From Vandiemenella viatica (Eukaryota; Arthropoda; Insecta; Orthoptera; Morabidae): DNA of 64,000 nucleotides. Under the pieces are notes generated by a model. It did no database searches. It saw only the letters and a program-made list of their open reading frames with translations, and was not told the DNA's origin. Below, one piece after another: positions 33,906-45,891 of this stretch (position 1 is the stretch's first letter; each line of letters starts with the position of its first letter). The translations under genes were made by a program, and so were the position numbers. The DNA lies in contig CM061920.1 of NCBI GenBank assembly GCA_031002005.1, positions 115,186,095 through 115,250,094 of the forward strand, written 5' to 3'.

Positions 33906-35390
33906 TTTCCTACAGCCCTACTGGAATTTCGAAAACTCGCGTAATTAACTTACCTCTAAATTTTTTTAAAAATAAGTCTTGAGTCTTGGTGCTTTCCAGA
34001 TTACTGGAAAAAGAGCAGTAGTAGTACTGGCTCAAAAGGGAGTAAAAAATTACAGGTTGGTTAGTTTGACATCAGTGAAAGGCAAAATGATTGAGAGATT
34101 GATGCGCAACTATATCAGAAATTTCTGCGAGATTTGCAGATTGACAACTTGGCTTTAGGCAAGAATCTTCATGTTAATCTATGATGGTGAACTATGTGTA
34201 AGATATTTCAGATGAATTTGATACAGGGGGCCAAGTTGATGGTGTAGCACTAGATCTTTCTAAGGCATTTGACAGAGTGAACGATAAAATGGTTTAAAAT
34301 AAATTGAAAAACTTTTGGATTAGATGAAAAAGTTACTTACAGGGAAGAGGAATTCTTAAAAGGCAGAAAGCAGAGTGTTGCAGTAGGAAATATACTGTCA
34401 AAAGAGGTGGAAGTAAATACGGAACTGTTGTACGGTAGCGTATTGGATTGTTGCTATTCATTATTCTAATGAATGATTGTGTTCATGTCTTACAGTCAGA
34501 ATTTAGGTTGTTTACAAATTATGTTATGGTATATAATAGGATCAAAATGCAAGAACAAGTTCATGGTGACCTGGATAAAATTTCTAAGTGAATAGGTCAT
34601 CATGGAATGAAGATAAATGGCAAGAAGAGTAAGCCTACTAGGTACACATAAAAAATATCTGAAGATTGTTTATGATTGTATGATGGGGTCAGAATTGTTT
34701 GTTGAAGGCTTGAAGTGTAAATATCTTGGCATCACATTTGATAGTAAATTCAACTGTGCAGAGCACCTTGATGGGTGGTAGGAAAATTCTGCATTTACTG
34801 GTAAGGGTAATGAGAAGATGTACCAGAGAGGTTGGTGAATTGGGTTGTAAAACTTTGGCCAAACCATTGGTTTAATATTGTACTGTAGTTTGTGACCCAC
34901 ATTTTGGGTACAAATACAGGAGTTGAATGGCATACAAAGAAGAGCATCTAGATTTGTTTGTGGAAATTATTGCAGGACCCAGTTAGTATCTGATGTGATA
35001 AAAGAACTGAATTGGGAGTCGATGGAGGACAGGAGGAATGTTGAGAATGTACAAGGCATATGTTTGTGATGGGGCATGGAGGGATGGATATTGGTCAAAG
35101 AATTAGGAATAGTGTCATGCTAGGAGAAAGATGGCCATGAGCACAAGCTGGCACTTGATTTCATGCATAAAGGAGTGGGAAAATTTTCTTTTGTAGGCAA
35201 GAGTGTCAGGGATTGGACAAATTACCGAGTAAGGTGATGAATAATTTACCAAACACGCTGAAGAAATTTAAAATTAAAATTTGTACGTCACAATTTAACC
35301 TCAAATTATACAAGATAATTTAAAAAATAAAATAAAAAGGTTAATTAGATGACTAAGGGAATTTCCACTGAAACATCTGCTCATGGCAAT
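33300..35390 (+). pseudogene. decayed LINE ORF2 (RT), CR1/Jockey type
   Basis: The frame 33359-33592 (KNASSNFYSYVRKLIG..., EDFKMAEILSEWFNE) is the region between endonuclease and RT in CR1/Jockey-type ORF2. GTGVDNI (33675) starts RT. NYRLVSLTSVKGKMIERL follows near 34050-34100, the 'NYRPISLTSV..K..E' RT block. Further shifted frames give the later RT and a C-terminal 'KYLGI...DSKFNC' type block. Riddled with stops. A MITE-like piece splits it at about 33695-33965. Confidence 0.7.
33695..33965. mobile_element. MITE-like insertion 'gggggtgtccattaattacgtgagg'-type with poly(T) tract
   Basis: It interrupts LINE RT between GTGVDNI and the next RT block. The left end is GGGGGTGTCCATTAATTACG. A partly matching 'aaatgacgtgagg' / 'attaattgac' stretch follows in the interior. 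A T run of about 35-40 bases lies near 33866-33904. The right terminus is not clear. Confidence 0.5.
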
Positions 35391-35921
35391 TAAAATAAAT
35401 TATAATTTGACAATGATGGTCAGAGAAGCCTATGTTTTGTACAGTTGTATTGTTGTATTTCATATCCATGTTTCTCAGAATATGATCAATCATTGATTCA
35501 GAATTTGATGTTACTTTGGAGCACCAACCAGGGAAGAAATACTATATCAATACAAAAATATTAAAGAAATCTTATTTTTGATTTAGTATTTACATTTATA
35601 ACACCATGCATTAAGATTTTACTTTTTCTAGTGGGCACTCTATCTAAAAGCAGCCTTAGTTTTGAGAGTTTGGTAACCTATATATACGTTTGATTACAAT
35701 TTTGATACTTGTATCTCCCTTTGAAATCTGTATGTTACAAGATTCAAAGTTTTTATCCCGAATCTCTTCCTGTACATCGTGAATTTGCAATTAAATAACC
35801 ACTTCAGCAAATTTTATTTAATTATGATTGTGTTTAACTCAGTGATTTTGTTTCCAATACATTGAACATTATGAGGAGAACGTATTTTTTAATATATGAC
35901 CTTTTAGTTTTTACATGTGTA

Positions 35922-37797
35922 CTAGCTGGTACCCACGACTTCGTTCATGATTGTAAAGAATTCATATTGACAGCTATAGACATCTAACCACCCTAGTGCA
36001 CGATGGGAGACTCGATACTATTACCACACACAAGTACCAGTCTTCTGCGCTATGTAGTTCCGGCAGCAAGGTAAAATTTACGGATACACACAAGTCTTTG
36101 GATGAAACACGAAAATTTTCATGATCGACCAATTTCAAACACCATATCTCACACACTCCCACAGTTACCGAATTTCGGCCAACGTTGTGATCGATGGGAG
36201 ACTCTGTGTTACTACCACACACAAACGCCAGTGATCTGCGATTGATAGTTTTCACTTAAAAGTGATACACCGTGACACATGCGTCTTTGGCAGAAATATG
36301 AAATTGCCGCAGGTCGACCATTTTCATCCCCCATATCTTCCACACCCCCATAGCTACAGACATCTAAAAACCATAGTGCACAACAACAGACATGATTCTA
36401 CTACCACACATAAACACCAATGCTCTATGCTATGTAGTCGTGGTAGAAAAGTGAAATCTGCGGAGACACATGCCTTTCGTCAAAATACGAAAATACCCTT
36501 GGTCGGCCACTTACAACCCCCATATCTACCACAGTACCACAGTTTCTGAAATTCGGCCACTGTTGTGATCGAAAGGTGACTCTGTGCTACTACTACACAC
36601 AAACGCCAGTTATCTGTGATCTGTAGTTTTCGCTGAAAAGTGATACACCATGACACTTTTGTCTTTGGCAGAAGTATGAAATTGACACAGGTCAACCACT
36701 TTCAACCCACATTTCTCCCACACCACCATAGCTACCGACATCTAACAACCATAGTACACTACATGAGATACGATTCTACTACCAAACACAAACACCAATG
36801 CTCTATGCTATGTAGTTGTGGCAGAAAAGTGACATATGCGGAGACAGTCGAAATACGAAAATACCCTTGGTCGGCCACTTACAACCACCACATCTACCAC
36901 ATACCACAGTTTCTGAAATTCGGCCGCTGTTGTGATCGAAAGGTGACTGTGTGCTACTACTACACACAAACGCCAGTTATCTGTGATCTATAGTTTTCGC
37001 TGAAAAGTGATACACCATGACACTTTTGTCTTTGGCAGAAGTATGAAACTGCCACAGGTTGACCACTTTCAACCCTCCTTTCTCCCACACCCCCATAGCT
37101 ACCGACATCTAACAACCATAGTGCACTACATGAAATACAATTCTACTACCAAACACAAACACCAATGCTCTATGCTATGTAGTTGTGGCAGAAAAGTGAC
37201 ATATGTGGAGACAGTCGAAATACGAAAATACCCTTGGTCGGCCACTTACAACCACCACATCTACCACAGTACCACAGTTTCTGAAATTCGGCCGCTGTTG
37301 TGATTGAAAGGTGACTTTGTGCTACTACTACACACAAACGCCAGTTATCTGTGATCTATAGTTTTCGCTGAAAAGTGATACACCATGACACTTTTGTCTT
37401 TGGCAGAAGTATGAAACTGCCACAGGTCGACCACTTTCAACCCTCCTTTCTCCCACACCCCCATAGCTACCGACATCTAACAACCATAGTGCACTACATG
37501 AAATACGATTCTACTACCAAACACAAACACCAATGCTCTATGCTATGTAGTTGTGGCAGGAAAGAGAAGTATACGGAGATACGAATTTTTGGTCGAAATA
37601 TGAAAACGCCCTGCACTGACCAACTTTAATCATTATATCTCCCACATCCCCACAGCTATCGGCATTCAGCCAACGTTGTGCACGACAGGAAACTCCATGC
37701 TACTTCCACCCACAAACATCAGTGATCTGTGCTAGGTAGTGGTGGCTGAAAAGTGAAATATAGGAAAAAACACATCTATTTTTATATATATATAAGA
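35922..37797 (-). mobile_element. non-autonomous Helitron with 184/368-bp array, copy B1
   Basis: On the minus strand the 5' end is TCTTATATATATATAAAAAT (37797 inward) and the 3' end is ...gaagtcgtgggtaccagCTAG (35922-35925), flanked by A (35921) and T (37798). No protein is encoded; open frames beginning MIHHDTF at 36640, 37007 and 37375 are produced by the repeat period. Same family as 43653-44384 and 45228-53929. Confidence 0.85.
35960..37760. repeat. 184-bp monomers in 368-bp higher-order units
   Basis: 'agtgatacaccatgacactt' starts recur near 36640, 37007 and 37375 (367-368 bases apart), and an earlier, more diverged one is near 36262. Within each 368-bp unit two related monomers alternate: one with 'ctaccgacatctaacaacca', the other with 'gaaattcggcc..tgttgtgat'. 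The last units are nearly identical, pointing to recent unequal exchange or rolling-circle slippage. Confidence 0.85.
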
Positions 37798-38149
37798 TTT
37801 CCTTAGAGGTTACCTGGCGAGATTTGTTTATATCCTGCAGACAACTATTGCTTACCAATGAAATTGGTGTGTAGCAGATATCTGTGCCCTGGTCAAGTTA
37901 GTTCATTCAAATCCCTACAGTAAAACAGCTGCTACATTTTTTATTCTACATCTACATACATACTCTGCAATTCACAAAATTGTGGGTGGCAGAGGGTGCT
38001 AAACACCAAACCTAATCTCTTTGTTGTGCATTCCAATCCCTAATGGCACGAGGGAAAAAAGAATTCATATAAGAATCAGTGCGGCACCTTATTTATCTAA
38101 TTTCATCTTTCCTGTCATTCCGACCCAAATAGGTTAGTGGACGAAGTAT

Positions 38150-41100
38150 TTCACTACACTCATAAGTGAAAGTGGAGTACACATGTTTACCAATAAGTTT
38201 ATATGAAACGTGCATCGTCTATCTATCAGAGACTCCCATCCTAGTCTACTAATCAGTTCTGTAACGCTTTCATAAGGGCTGTAGCAATCATGAATCAAGC
38301 GGCTCTTCTCTGTACTTTCTCTATAGTCTCAGTCAACCCCTTACGAAACGGATCCCAGATGGCACAACAGTAGTCCAAATGTGGACGCACAAGAGATTTG
38401 TATGCTATCTCCTTTGTTTGTTCATTACAATTTTTCAAGATTAGACCTAGGAACAGCAGCCTAGAATTAGCTCTATCTACTAACGTATTAATATGAAAGT
38501 CCCATTTCATGTTCCTTTGTACTGTTACTCTCAAATATTTCATAGAATCGACCATTTCAATAACTGAACTGTTAACCTCGTATTTATGAACAATCGGATT
38601 TCTAATCAATCGGCCAAATTCCTTACTTCCTTATAAATAACCGCATTATCAGCAAACAATCTAAAAATGCTTTTCACTTTGTGTCTGAGATCGTTTATAA
38701 TGATGAAGAAAAGAAGTGGTCCTATTACATTTCCTTGAGGTACACCCAATGTAACATCTAGATTAGAAGAACTTACTCCTTCAACAATGACATACTGTGA
38801 CCGACCAGTTAGGAAATCCTTTATCCATTCACAAAGCTGATCCGATATACTGTACGCTCTTAGCTTCACTAAAAGGCAGTTGTGTGGCACAGAGTCAAAG
38901 GCTTTCTGAAAATCTAAAAAAAAATGCATCTACTTGTGAACCTGCATGAATAACTTACATTGCGTATGTGTAAATAGGGACATCTGTTTTTCACATGATC
39001 TTTTCTTCCGAAATCCATGTTGATTTTTTGTAAGCAAATTATTTTCATCTAGAAAATTTATAATGTTCGAGCAAATAATATGCTCTACTACAAACAGATG
39101 TTATAGATATGGGACGGTAGTTTCCAGGATCGCTTCGATCACTTTTCTTGAAAATCGAATTTACTTTTGCTGTTTTCCAGTCTGAAGGTACTTTTCGCTA
39201 TTCTAATGATATATATGATAGAATGATATCATACAGAAATGGACTGATTTCCGCCGCATACTCTGAAAATACTCTTACTGGAATTCCATCCAGGCCAGGA
39301 GCTCTAATTGCTTTATGATACCTGCAGTATCTATTCTTATGACTCCATCTCCAACTCGACACGACGTGGGAAAACGGGAATGCTATCCTTATTTTTGTCA
39401 GTAAATCAATTTTTGAATACAGTATCATATATATTATTTCTATAAGGTATTTTTTTGTCACAAGCCTGTATCTTCCTTCATACTTAACCGAAATCAATGA
39501 ATGAGGTGTCATTTTAAAGCTTATGGTCGCCACTTCGGTCACATATTTTAAGGAATAAAGTTTTCGGAATTCGACCCTTAAAGGGGAAAAATGACAATAT
39601 TTCTAAAATGCTGTTTTCTGTGTTACGAGTCACTTATATCCCTTGATACCTACCTGTAATCGTTTAATGAAGTATCATTTAAAAGATTAAGATCTCCGCT
39701 TTAGTGACGTCATATATTAAGACAGAAATTTTTAGAAATTCGACCCTTAAAGGGCAAAAGTATCAATATTTTTGCAATGCGGTTTTGTGTCACGAGCGAT
39801 TTATCTCCCTTAATATCTAACCAATATAGATAAATGAGGTATCATATTAAAGAATAAGGTTTGTGCCATGGTAACATTATATTTAAAGAAAGGAGTTTTT
39901 CATAATTCGACCTTTAAAGGGCAAAAATGTTAGTTTTTGTAAAATGCGTTTTTTATATGTCGAGCCATTTATCTCCCTGGATATATAACATAAATCGATA
40001 TATGAAGTAGGATTATAAGGAGTAATGGCTCAGCATTGTGAAATCATATTTTAAGAAATAATGTTTTTGGAATTCAACCATTAAAGGGAAAAAGAATAAA
40101 TTTTTTTTATGGCGCATTTTTGTGTTACGAACGATTTATCTCCCTTAACATCTAACCGATATAGATAAATGAGATATCATGTTAAAGACTAAGGTTTCCG
40201 CCGTGGTAACATTATATTCTAAGACAGGAATTTTTCGTAATTCGACCCTTAAACGGTAAAAATATCAGTATTTTTAAAATACGTTTTATGTCTTTCGAGC
40301 CTTTTATCTCCCTGGGTTTTTTAACCTAAATCGATAAATGAAGTAGAAGTATGAAGAGTAATGACTCAGCTTTGGTGACATCATATTCAACCTCAGTTTT
40401 CACATCATTTTTTTCGCGAAATTTTCGCACGGGTCGTCTAGTTTAGTATGTTAGCATTATCACGGCTTTCATTAACCTCGGACCCTTCACGAACTAGTGC
40501 TTGAATATTGCTGTTGGTACAACTGACTTCTCATACATACGACTAAAATTTCTTTGGGTTTTCTGCAAGACTCTTAGAGTGTTTGAATGAAAATCGTTGA
40601 AGGCCTCAAGAATCACATTCTTCACAAGTCCACTTAACTCGGCCAAGGTTTCTAAATCGCTGTAAGACCTCTAACTTCTGTAGCGTGCATGTATCCTCCT
40701 TTGTTTTTTGAGTAATCTTTTGACTTCTCATGTGTACCATGGTGGATCATTCTCCCCATTTATTTTACGCTTCAGTATATGTACTTCCATACCTTCCCTG
40801 ACTGTATGTATAAATTGATGCCACATCTCTTCAACGGTTTCCTTTGTTAACTTAAAGTTATGGTAATTATTCCCCAGGTAGGTTCTAAATCACTCCTTTG
40901 AGGTCTTACTGAATCTGTATACAATCCGTCCATTTCCCCTTTTTTGCATGATCTTTAATTTGATAGTCGCAATTACCGCTTTGTGATCCCTTATTCCAGT
41001 GGACGTTGAAATTTCGGTGAATAATTCTGGCCTGTTAGTAACTAGCAAATCTAAAATGTTTCCGCTACCGTTATGACACCGCGTAGGTTCATTAACTAGC

Positions 41101-41560
41101 TGCTCGAGATGATTATCCGAGAACAAATCGAGAACTACTTCAGAAGATGCCTTATCCCTGCTACCAGTAATGTGAGTGTAATTACACCAGTCGATATAAG
41201 GCAGATTGAAGTCGCCTCCCAGAATAATAGCATGATCCTGAAAACGGCTAGTTATACTGTTAACATTACTTCTTAATTCCTCGGCGATGTCAGAATCGGG
41301 TGGACGGTAGAAGGCGCCTATGATGAGTTTTTACCCAGCAACATTGAGTTTAATCCATATGATTTCACAGATAGTATCGACTTCTATTTCATTACATGGG
41401 AGGAATTTACTCAAAGCTATAAATACCCCACCTCCATTAGAATGTAATCTGTCTTTACGAAAAAACGTTCATGCTGTCTTTAAAAGTTTCAGCGGATCTT
41501 ATTTCCGGTTTTAGTCAACTTTCTGTACCGATAATGTTATCCGCTTCTGTGCTACAAATA
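38150..41560 (-). pseudogene. LINE ORF2: endonuclease plus reverse transcriptase, broken
   Basis: Reading the minus strand: GAFYRPPDSD (near 41310), GGDFNLPYIDWCN (near 41215), HLEQLVNEPTR (about 41110-41075) and DHKAV (near 40985) are AP-endonuclease-like (EEP) blocks with the catalytic D-N and D-H pairs. After the Helitron come PGLDGIPVRVFSEYA (near 39290), LDFQKAFDSVPH (near 38915), GVPQGNVIGPLLF (near 38745) and RLFADNAVIY (near 38655). The last is the catalytic FADD box with the second Asp changed to Asn, so RT activity would be lost even without the frameshifts. Confidence 0.8.
39425..40441 (+). mobile_element. non-autonomous Helitron with 167-bp array, copy A2 (empty site known)
   Basis: Begins TCATATATATTATTTCTATA (39425) and ends TTCGCGAAATTTTCGCACGG followed by gtCTAG (40438-40441). 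Left flank 'gaatacagta', right flank 'tttagtatgttag'. The second LINE copy reads 'gaatatagtatttagtacgtt' near 47485-47505 without the insertion. This shows precise insertion between A and T with no target duplication, the Helitron hallmark. The interior has about six ~167-bp units with CCCTTAAAGGG-type palindromes. Confidence 0.92.
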
Positions 41561-41714
41561 ACACTTTCAAGTTCCAGTTGATTGTTACAAACGCTTCTAC
41601 AGTTAATTACGAGTACTTTTAACTGTCATTACTCTTTTACGTTCCTCCTACATTCCGGTGTTGCATCTGATTGGGTTGCCTGTAACTGTATTTCGTGTTT
41701 CGGGTCTTCCTCCC

Positions 41715-42686
41715 TCAGCCTAAAAAACCACCCAGTGCATTCCACACGGCCCTTGCCACCCGTGTAGCCGATTCACGTGTGTAGTGCACACCTGACCTAT
41801 TCAAGGGAACCCTGCATGACTCAACCCTATGGCGGAGATCGAGAAATCTGCACCCAATATCATCACAGAAACGTTGTAGACTCAGGTTCAGCCCCTCAAT
41901 ACAGCTCTGAACCAGAGGTCCACAATCAGCTCTGTCTACGATGCTACAGATGGTTAGCTTCGCCGATATATTGCGGTCATTAGCTACAGAGTTCTCCCCT
42001 TCAGCCAGCCGCCAGAAGGAAGAGAGGATAACCTCCGACCCAAGGCAACAAGCATCTTTGGTGCCTACCTGAACCACAATCTGCAGTAGGCTACACCCTG
42101 TCCATTCTATGGCATCCGGGATGGCCTGCTCCACATCTCGGATCAGACCACCCAGAATACTCACCGAATGGACATTGGATTTCTTCCCTGAGTAATCCGC
42201 CACTTCCCTAAGGGGCGCTATAAACCGCCTAACATTAGAGCTCCCAACTACCAGAATACCTTTCTCCGATCGCCCAGACCTAGCAGGCTAGGGGGCCGTC
42301 AACTCGCAGGATGACAATTGTGTGACTGAATCAGCCTCCGACAATACGTCATACTGGTTGGACAGTCGAACAAGTTCACCGTCTTGGCCTTTAAGCCTGT
42401 TCGACTGCCCCCTTGTGTGGCTTCGAAGTCTGGCAGCCATATGCCAGTCACCGTCAGGCGACCGAGGCACAGATTCCAGCTTTTCAGCCTGGGTTGCAGG
42501 TACAATGCTCGACATAGGAGAATCTGTGTGCAGCATGGCTACATCAGGTTCCCCAATATCGCATCTGCTGCAACCTTCTACGGCAGCTTCCAGCTGTGTA
42601 ACTTTCGCTAACACAGCTGCAAGCTGTGCGCACAGATCAGCCACCTCAGCTCGCGTCTGCACACGGCAATCGCAGTCCCTAGACAT
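41715..42686 (-). pseudogene. LINE ORF1 with SGNH-hydrolase-like domain, one in-frame stop
   Basis: From the start at 42686 the protein begins MSRDCDCRVQTRAEVADL, then LCAQLAAVLAKVTQLEAAVE (heptad-like), and runs to a TAG at 42288-42290. The same frame continues with KGILVVGSSNVRRFIAPL, VQVGTKDACCL, DLRHRVESCRVPLNRSGVHY to the stop at 41715. Total would be about 324 residues. The SGNH block I is GSSN, block III is GTKD (GTND in the copy at 29855), and the final block has GVHY. CR1-type ORF1 esterases are thought to act on lipids or assist RNP handling; not shown here. Confidence 0.78.
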
Positions 42687-42890
42687 ACTGCTTTTTAAAA
42701 TCGAAAAAAAAGAAAAATTAACAGAAACTCAAACTAATCTGTACTTCGGATAAACTGCAAAAACTCAGTGAGAACACTAATCAAATCTCCACACCACTAG
42801 AGAAAAAATATAAAACAAAAATATGCTACTGACGAAGCGACGTTCAACTGCTAATAACCTGTACTTCTCACCTTTGGGTGAGTTGATGTT

Positions 42891-43652
42891 GTGAAAATCT
42901 CTCAATAACGGCTTTGTGCTTCTCCAAAGAGAATTGTATAAAACTATCTTCTTTTGGTCGACCTGTTGACATGCATGTGTGAATAATCAATATTGTGTCT
43001 TTAGTCTTTCTCTATTACATGCTTTGGTGATGTTAATCGTCTTTTATTGTTTGCCTTGTCTTTATAAAAAGGCATACTGAAATATTGTTGCTAAAACTTT
43101 TGAGTTTGTAATTCTGCGGGCTTATCATTACATTATTCAATATTTTGCATTAAAACGTTTATTAATTTAATAATAAATAATCAATGAAGCATAGGGAGAT
43201 ATGACCCAACACTTACCACAGATGAAGGCGGCTTGGATTACAAACACATGAGTAGCGCAATATTTCGGCATACAGCCTTATTCGTGCAGAAGTGAGACAC
43301 CAGGTGGACTCAGATGTGTACTCAGCGACCGCCGTATGGTGAATGGCGTCGCCAGTACAGATGGTAATGTGAGAGGGGGGGGTGGAGAGCTCAAATTTTA
43401 GATCAATAATTGATACTGTATGGTATATTATCATTGAAAGTGGTGGAACAACATAATAACTGAATGAGGAAACATATATAAAAATCAAATTATGAATAAC
43501 AATAAGTGAAAAATAAAATATCAGAAATATAAGAGTATTATAAATATAAATAGTAGCGATAATAAGAGCTGTGTCTGGTGGGAGTAATTTATTGGAGATG
43601 TCTGGTGTCCAGGATATTCTGATAGGCTAGTTCCCATCTACGTAGTTCAGGG
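42891..43652. other. unassigned sequence
   Basis: AT-rich sequence with a GC-richer block at 43205-43385 ('ggaggcgg'-poor, ends in a G run). No inverted ends or coding domain recognised; the 91-codon minus-strand frame 43213-43488 has no motif. Confidence 0.35.
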
Positions 43653-44384
43653 GAGGTTTTCCTATATTTCACTTTTCAGCCACCATTACCTAGCACAGAT
43701 CACTGGTCTTTGTGTGTGGAAGTAGCATCGAATTTCCAGTCATCCTCAACATTGGCCTAATGTCGATAGCTGTGGGAATGTGGGAAATATGATAGTTAAA
43801 AGTGGTCGATGCAGAGCCTTTTCGTATTTCGACCAAAGACGTGTCTCCGTGTATGTCACTTTGCTGCCACAACTACATAGCATAGACCATTGGTGTTTCT
43901 GTGTGGTAGTGGTATTGTGTCTCCTATCATGTACTATGGTGGTTAGATGTTGGTAGCTATGGGGGTGTGGTAGATATGGTGGTTGAAAGTGGTCGACCTG
44001 TGGCACTTTCATATTTCTACCTAAAACGTATGTGTCATGGTGTATCACTTTTCAGCCAGCATTATCTATCGCAGATCACTGGTGTTTGTGTGTGGTAGTA
44101 GCACACAGTTACTAGTCAATCACAACGTTGGCCGAATTTCGGTAACTGTGTGAGTGTGGGAGATATGGTTTTTGAAATTGGTTGATCAAGAATATTTTCG
44201 TATTTTGACCAAAGACATGTGTCCGTATATTTTACTTTGCTGTCTGAACTACATAGTGCAGATGACTGGCATTTGTGTGTGGTAATAGCACCAAGTCTCC
44301 CATTGTGCACTATGGTGGTTAGATGTCAGTAGCTGTCAATCCAAACTCTTTACAAACACGAACGAAGTCGTGGGTAGCAGCTAG
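43653..44384 (+). mobile_element. Helitron copy B2, 5'-truncated
   Basis: From 'ttttcctatatttcactttt' (about 43660) the sequence matches the start of copy B1 just inside its 5' end; the TCTTATATATA terminus itself is missing. The 3' end is ...gaagtcgtgggtagcagCTAG (44381-44384) followed by T. The interior is the same ~184-bp repeat, about four units. Confidence 0.8.
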
Positions 44385-45227
44385 TAAATATATAAAAATA
44401 AGGGCCCACACCACAGTTATAGCGAACCACAGGTATACCCTAGAGGACTACATACCCTAAATGCGGTCCTGGTGCACTAACTGTTCACTACTGTAAACTA
44501 CTTTCTCCTTAATAGGTACTTTTACAAATCAACATATAAATGATCTGTTCATACTTTTCAATGTTAGGTTTCAATTTCCACTTGGAAATTTTTTTGCTTC
44601 CATTCTTTTGTGTTACTATTCTCTGTTTTTAAATTAAAAAGAAATAAGATGGAGTGATTTTAAATAAACTCATTACAAATGTTTCTAAGTAAATGACTGT
44701 AAATACTGCAAGTACCCACTTCTAGGTAGTGTGGAAAAGAGTCTCCTGAAAAAACTTTTTTTATGTATTGGGGTATACATATATGCTGTTATTAGCAATG
44801 ATCATGATGCATTTTCTTTCCTGATACTACTAAAATTATATTTGCATAGTTCCTTGTAATATTTAGAATAAAAGTTATAGCAATGCAAGGATTCCCAGTG
44901 ATAAGTCTATTGTTCAAAGAAGCACTACACCTGAACTAAGTTGTCACTGTATTTATTTTGTAATAGATTGAGGCTATTGTTGGTATCAGGGAAACTAATA
45001 CATTTTGAATGTGAGGGTTAATCAGTCAGACTTCAAATCCACATGACAATTGCAAATTATTGTTTGAACAATTATACACCAAAATTACAACTTTTACTTC
45101 CGCATCCTTAACAACCTAGCAACCATTTTAAAAATGGGCTTGAAAGAAATGTTTGACACCAAAATTCTTCTAAGTGGAGTTTGTCTCTAAAATGTTACTA
45201 ACACCTAACATTGCTTTTATAAAATTA
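44385..45227. other. unassigned AT-rich sequence
   Basis: No coding, tandem or inverted structure recognised between two Helitrons of family B. Confidence 0.4.
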
Positions 45228-45891
45228 CTAGCTGGTGCCCACAACTTCGTTCGTCTTTGTAAAGAATTTGGATTGAGAGCTACTGACAAGTAACCACCAT
45301 AGTGCACGATTGGAGACTCGATGCTATTACCACATACAAACGCCAGTCATCTGCACTATGTAGTTCAGGCAGCAAAGTAAAATATACGGACACACGTCTT
45401 TGGTCAAAATACGAAAATATCCTTAATCGGCCAGTTCCAACCACCATATCTCCCACACTCCCACAGTTACCGAAATTCGACCAACATTGTGATCAACGGG
45501 TGGCTGTGCTACTACCACACACAAGCATCAGTGATTTGCGCTAGTTTAGTTTTTGCTGAAAAGTGATACACAATGACACATACGTCTTTGGTAGAAATAT
45601 GAAAGTGGCGCAGGTCGACCACTTTCAACCACCATATCTCAGACACCTACATAGCTACCGACATCTAATTACCATAGTACACGATAGGAAACATGACACC
45701 ATTACCACATACAAACGCCAATGATATACGCTATGTAGTTGTGGCAACAAAGTGACATATGCGGAGACACATGTCTTTGGTCGAAATACGAAAATATCCT
45801 CGATCGGCCACTTTCAACCTCCATATTTCCCACACTCCCACAGTTACTGAAATTCAGCCAACGTTGTGATCGACGGGTGACTCTTCACTAC

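Larger units (their letters stand above)
37946..42890 (-). mobile_element. near full-length CR1/Jockey-type LINE, decayed, interrupted by a Helitron
   Basis: The 3' end lies at the left: 'ctacatctacatacatactc' is a (TGTAGA)-type tail on the minus strand. It is followed by ORF2 C-terminal, RT and endonuclease pieces and by ORF1 near the right end (41715-42686), then ~200 bp of 5' leader. A Helitron occupies 39425-40441. Length without the Helitron is about 3.9 kb. The second copy at 45892-47658 shares the same 3' end. Confidence 0.8.

Noticed and set aside
36262..37629. Repeated MIHHDTF... frames as a tandem gene family
   Set aside because: Their 367-378-base spacing equals the Helitron repeat period and similar frames are absent from the other copies; they are repeat artefacts.
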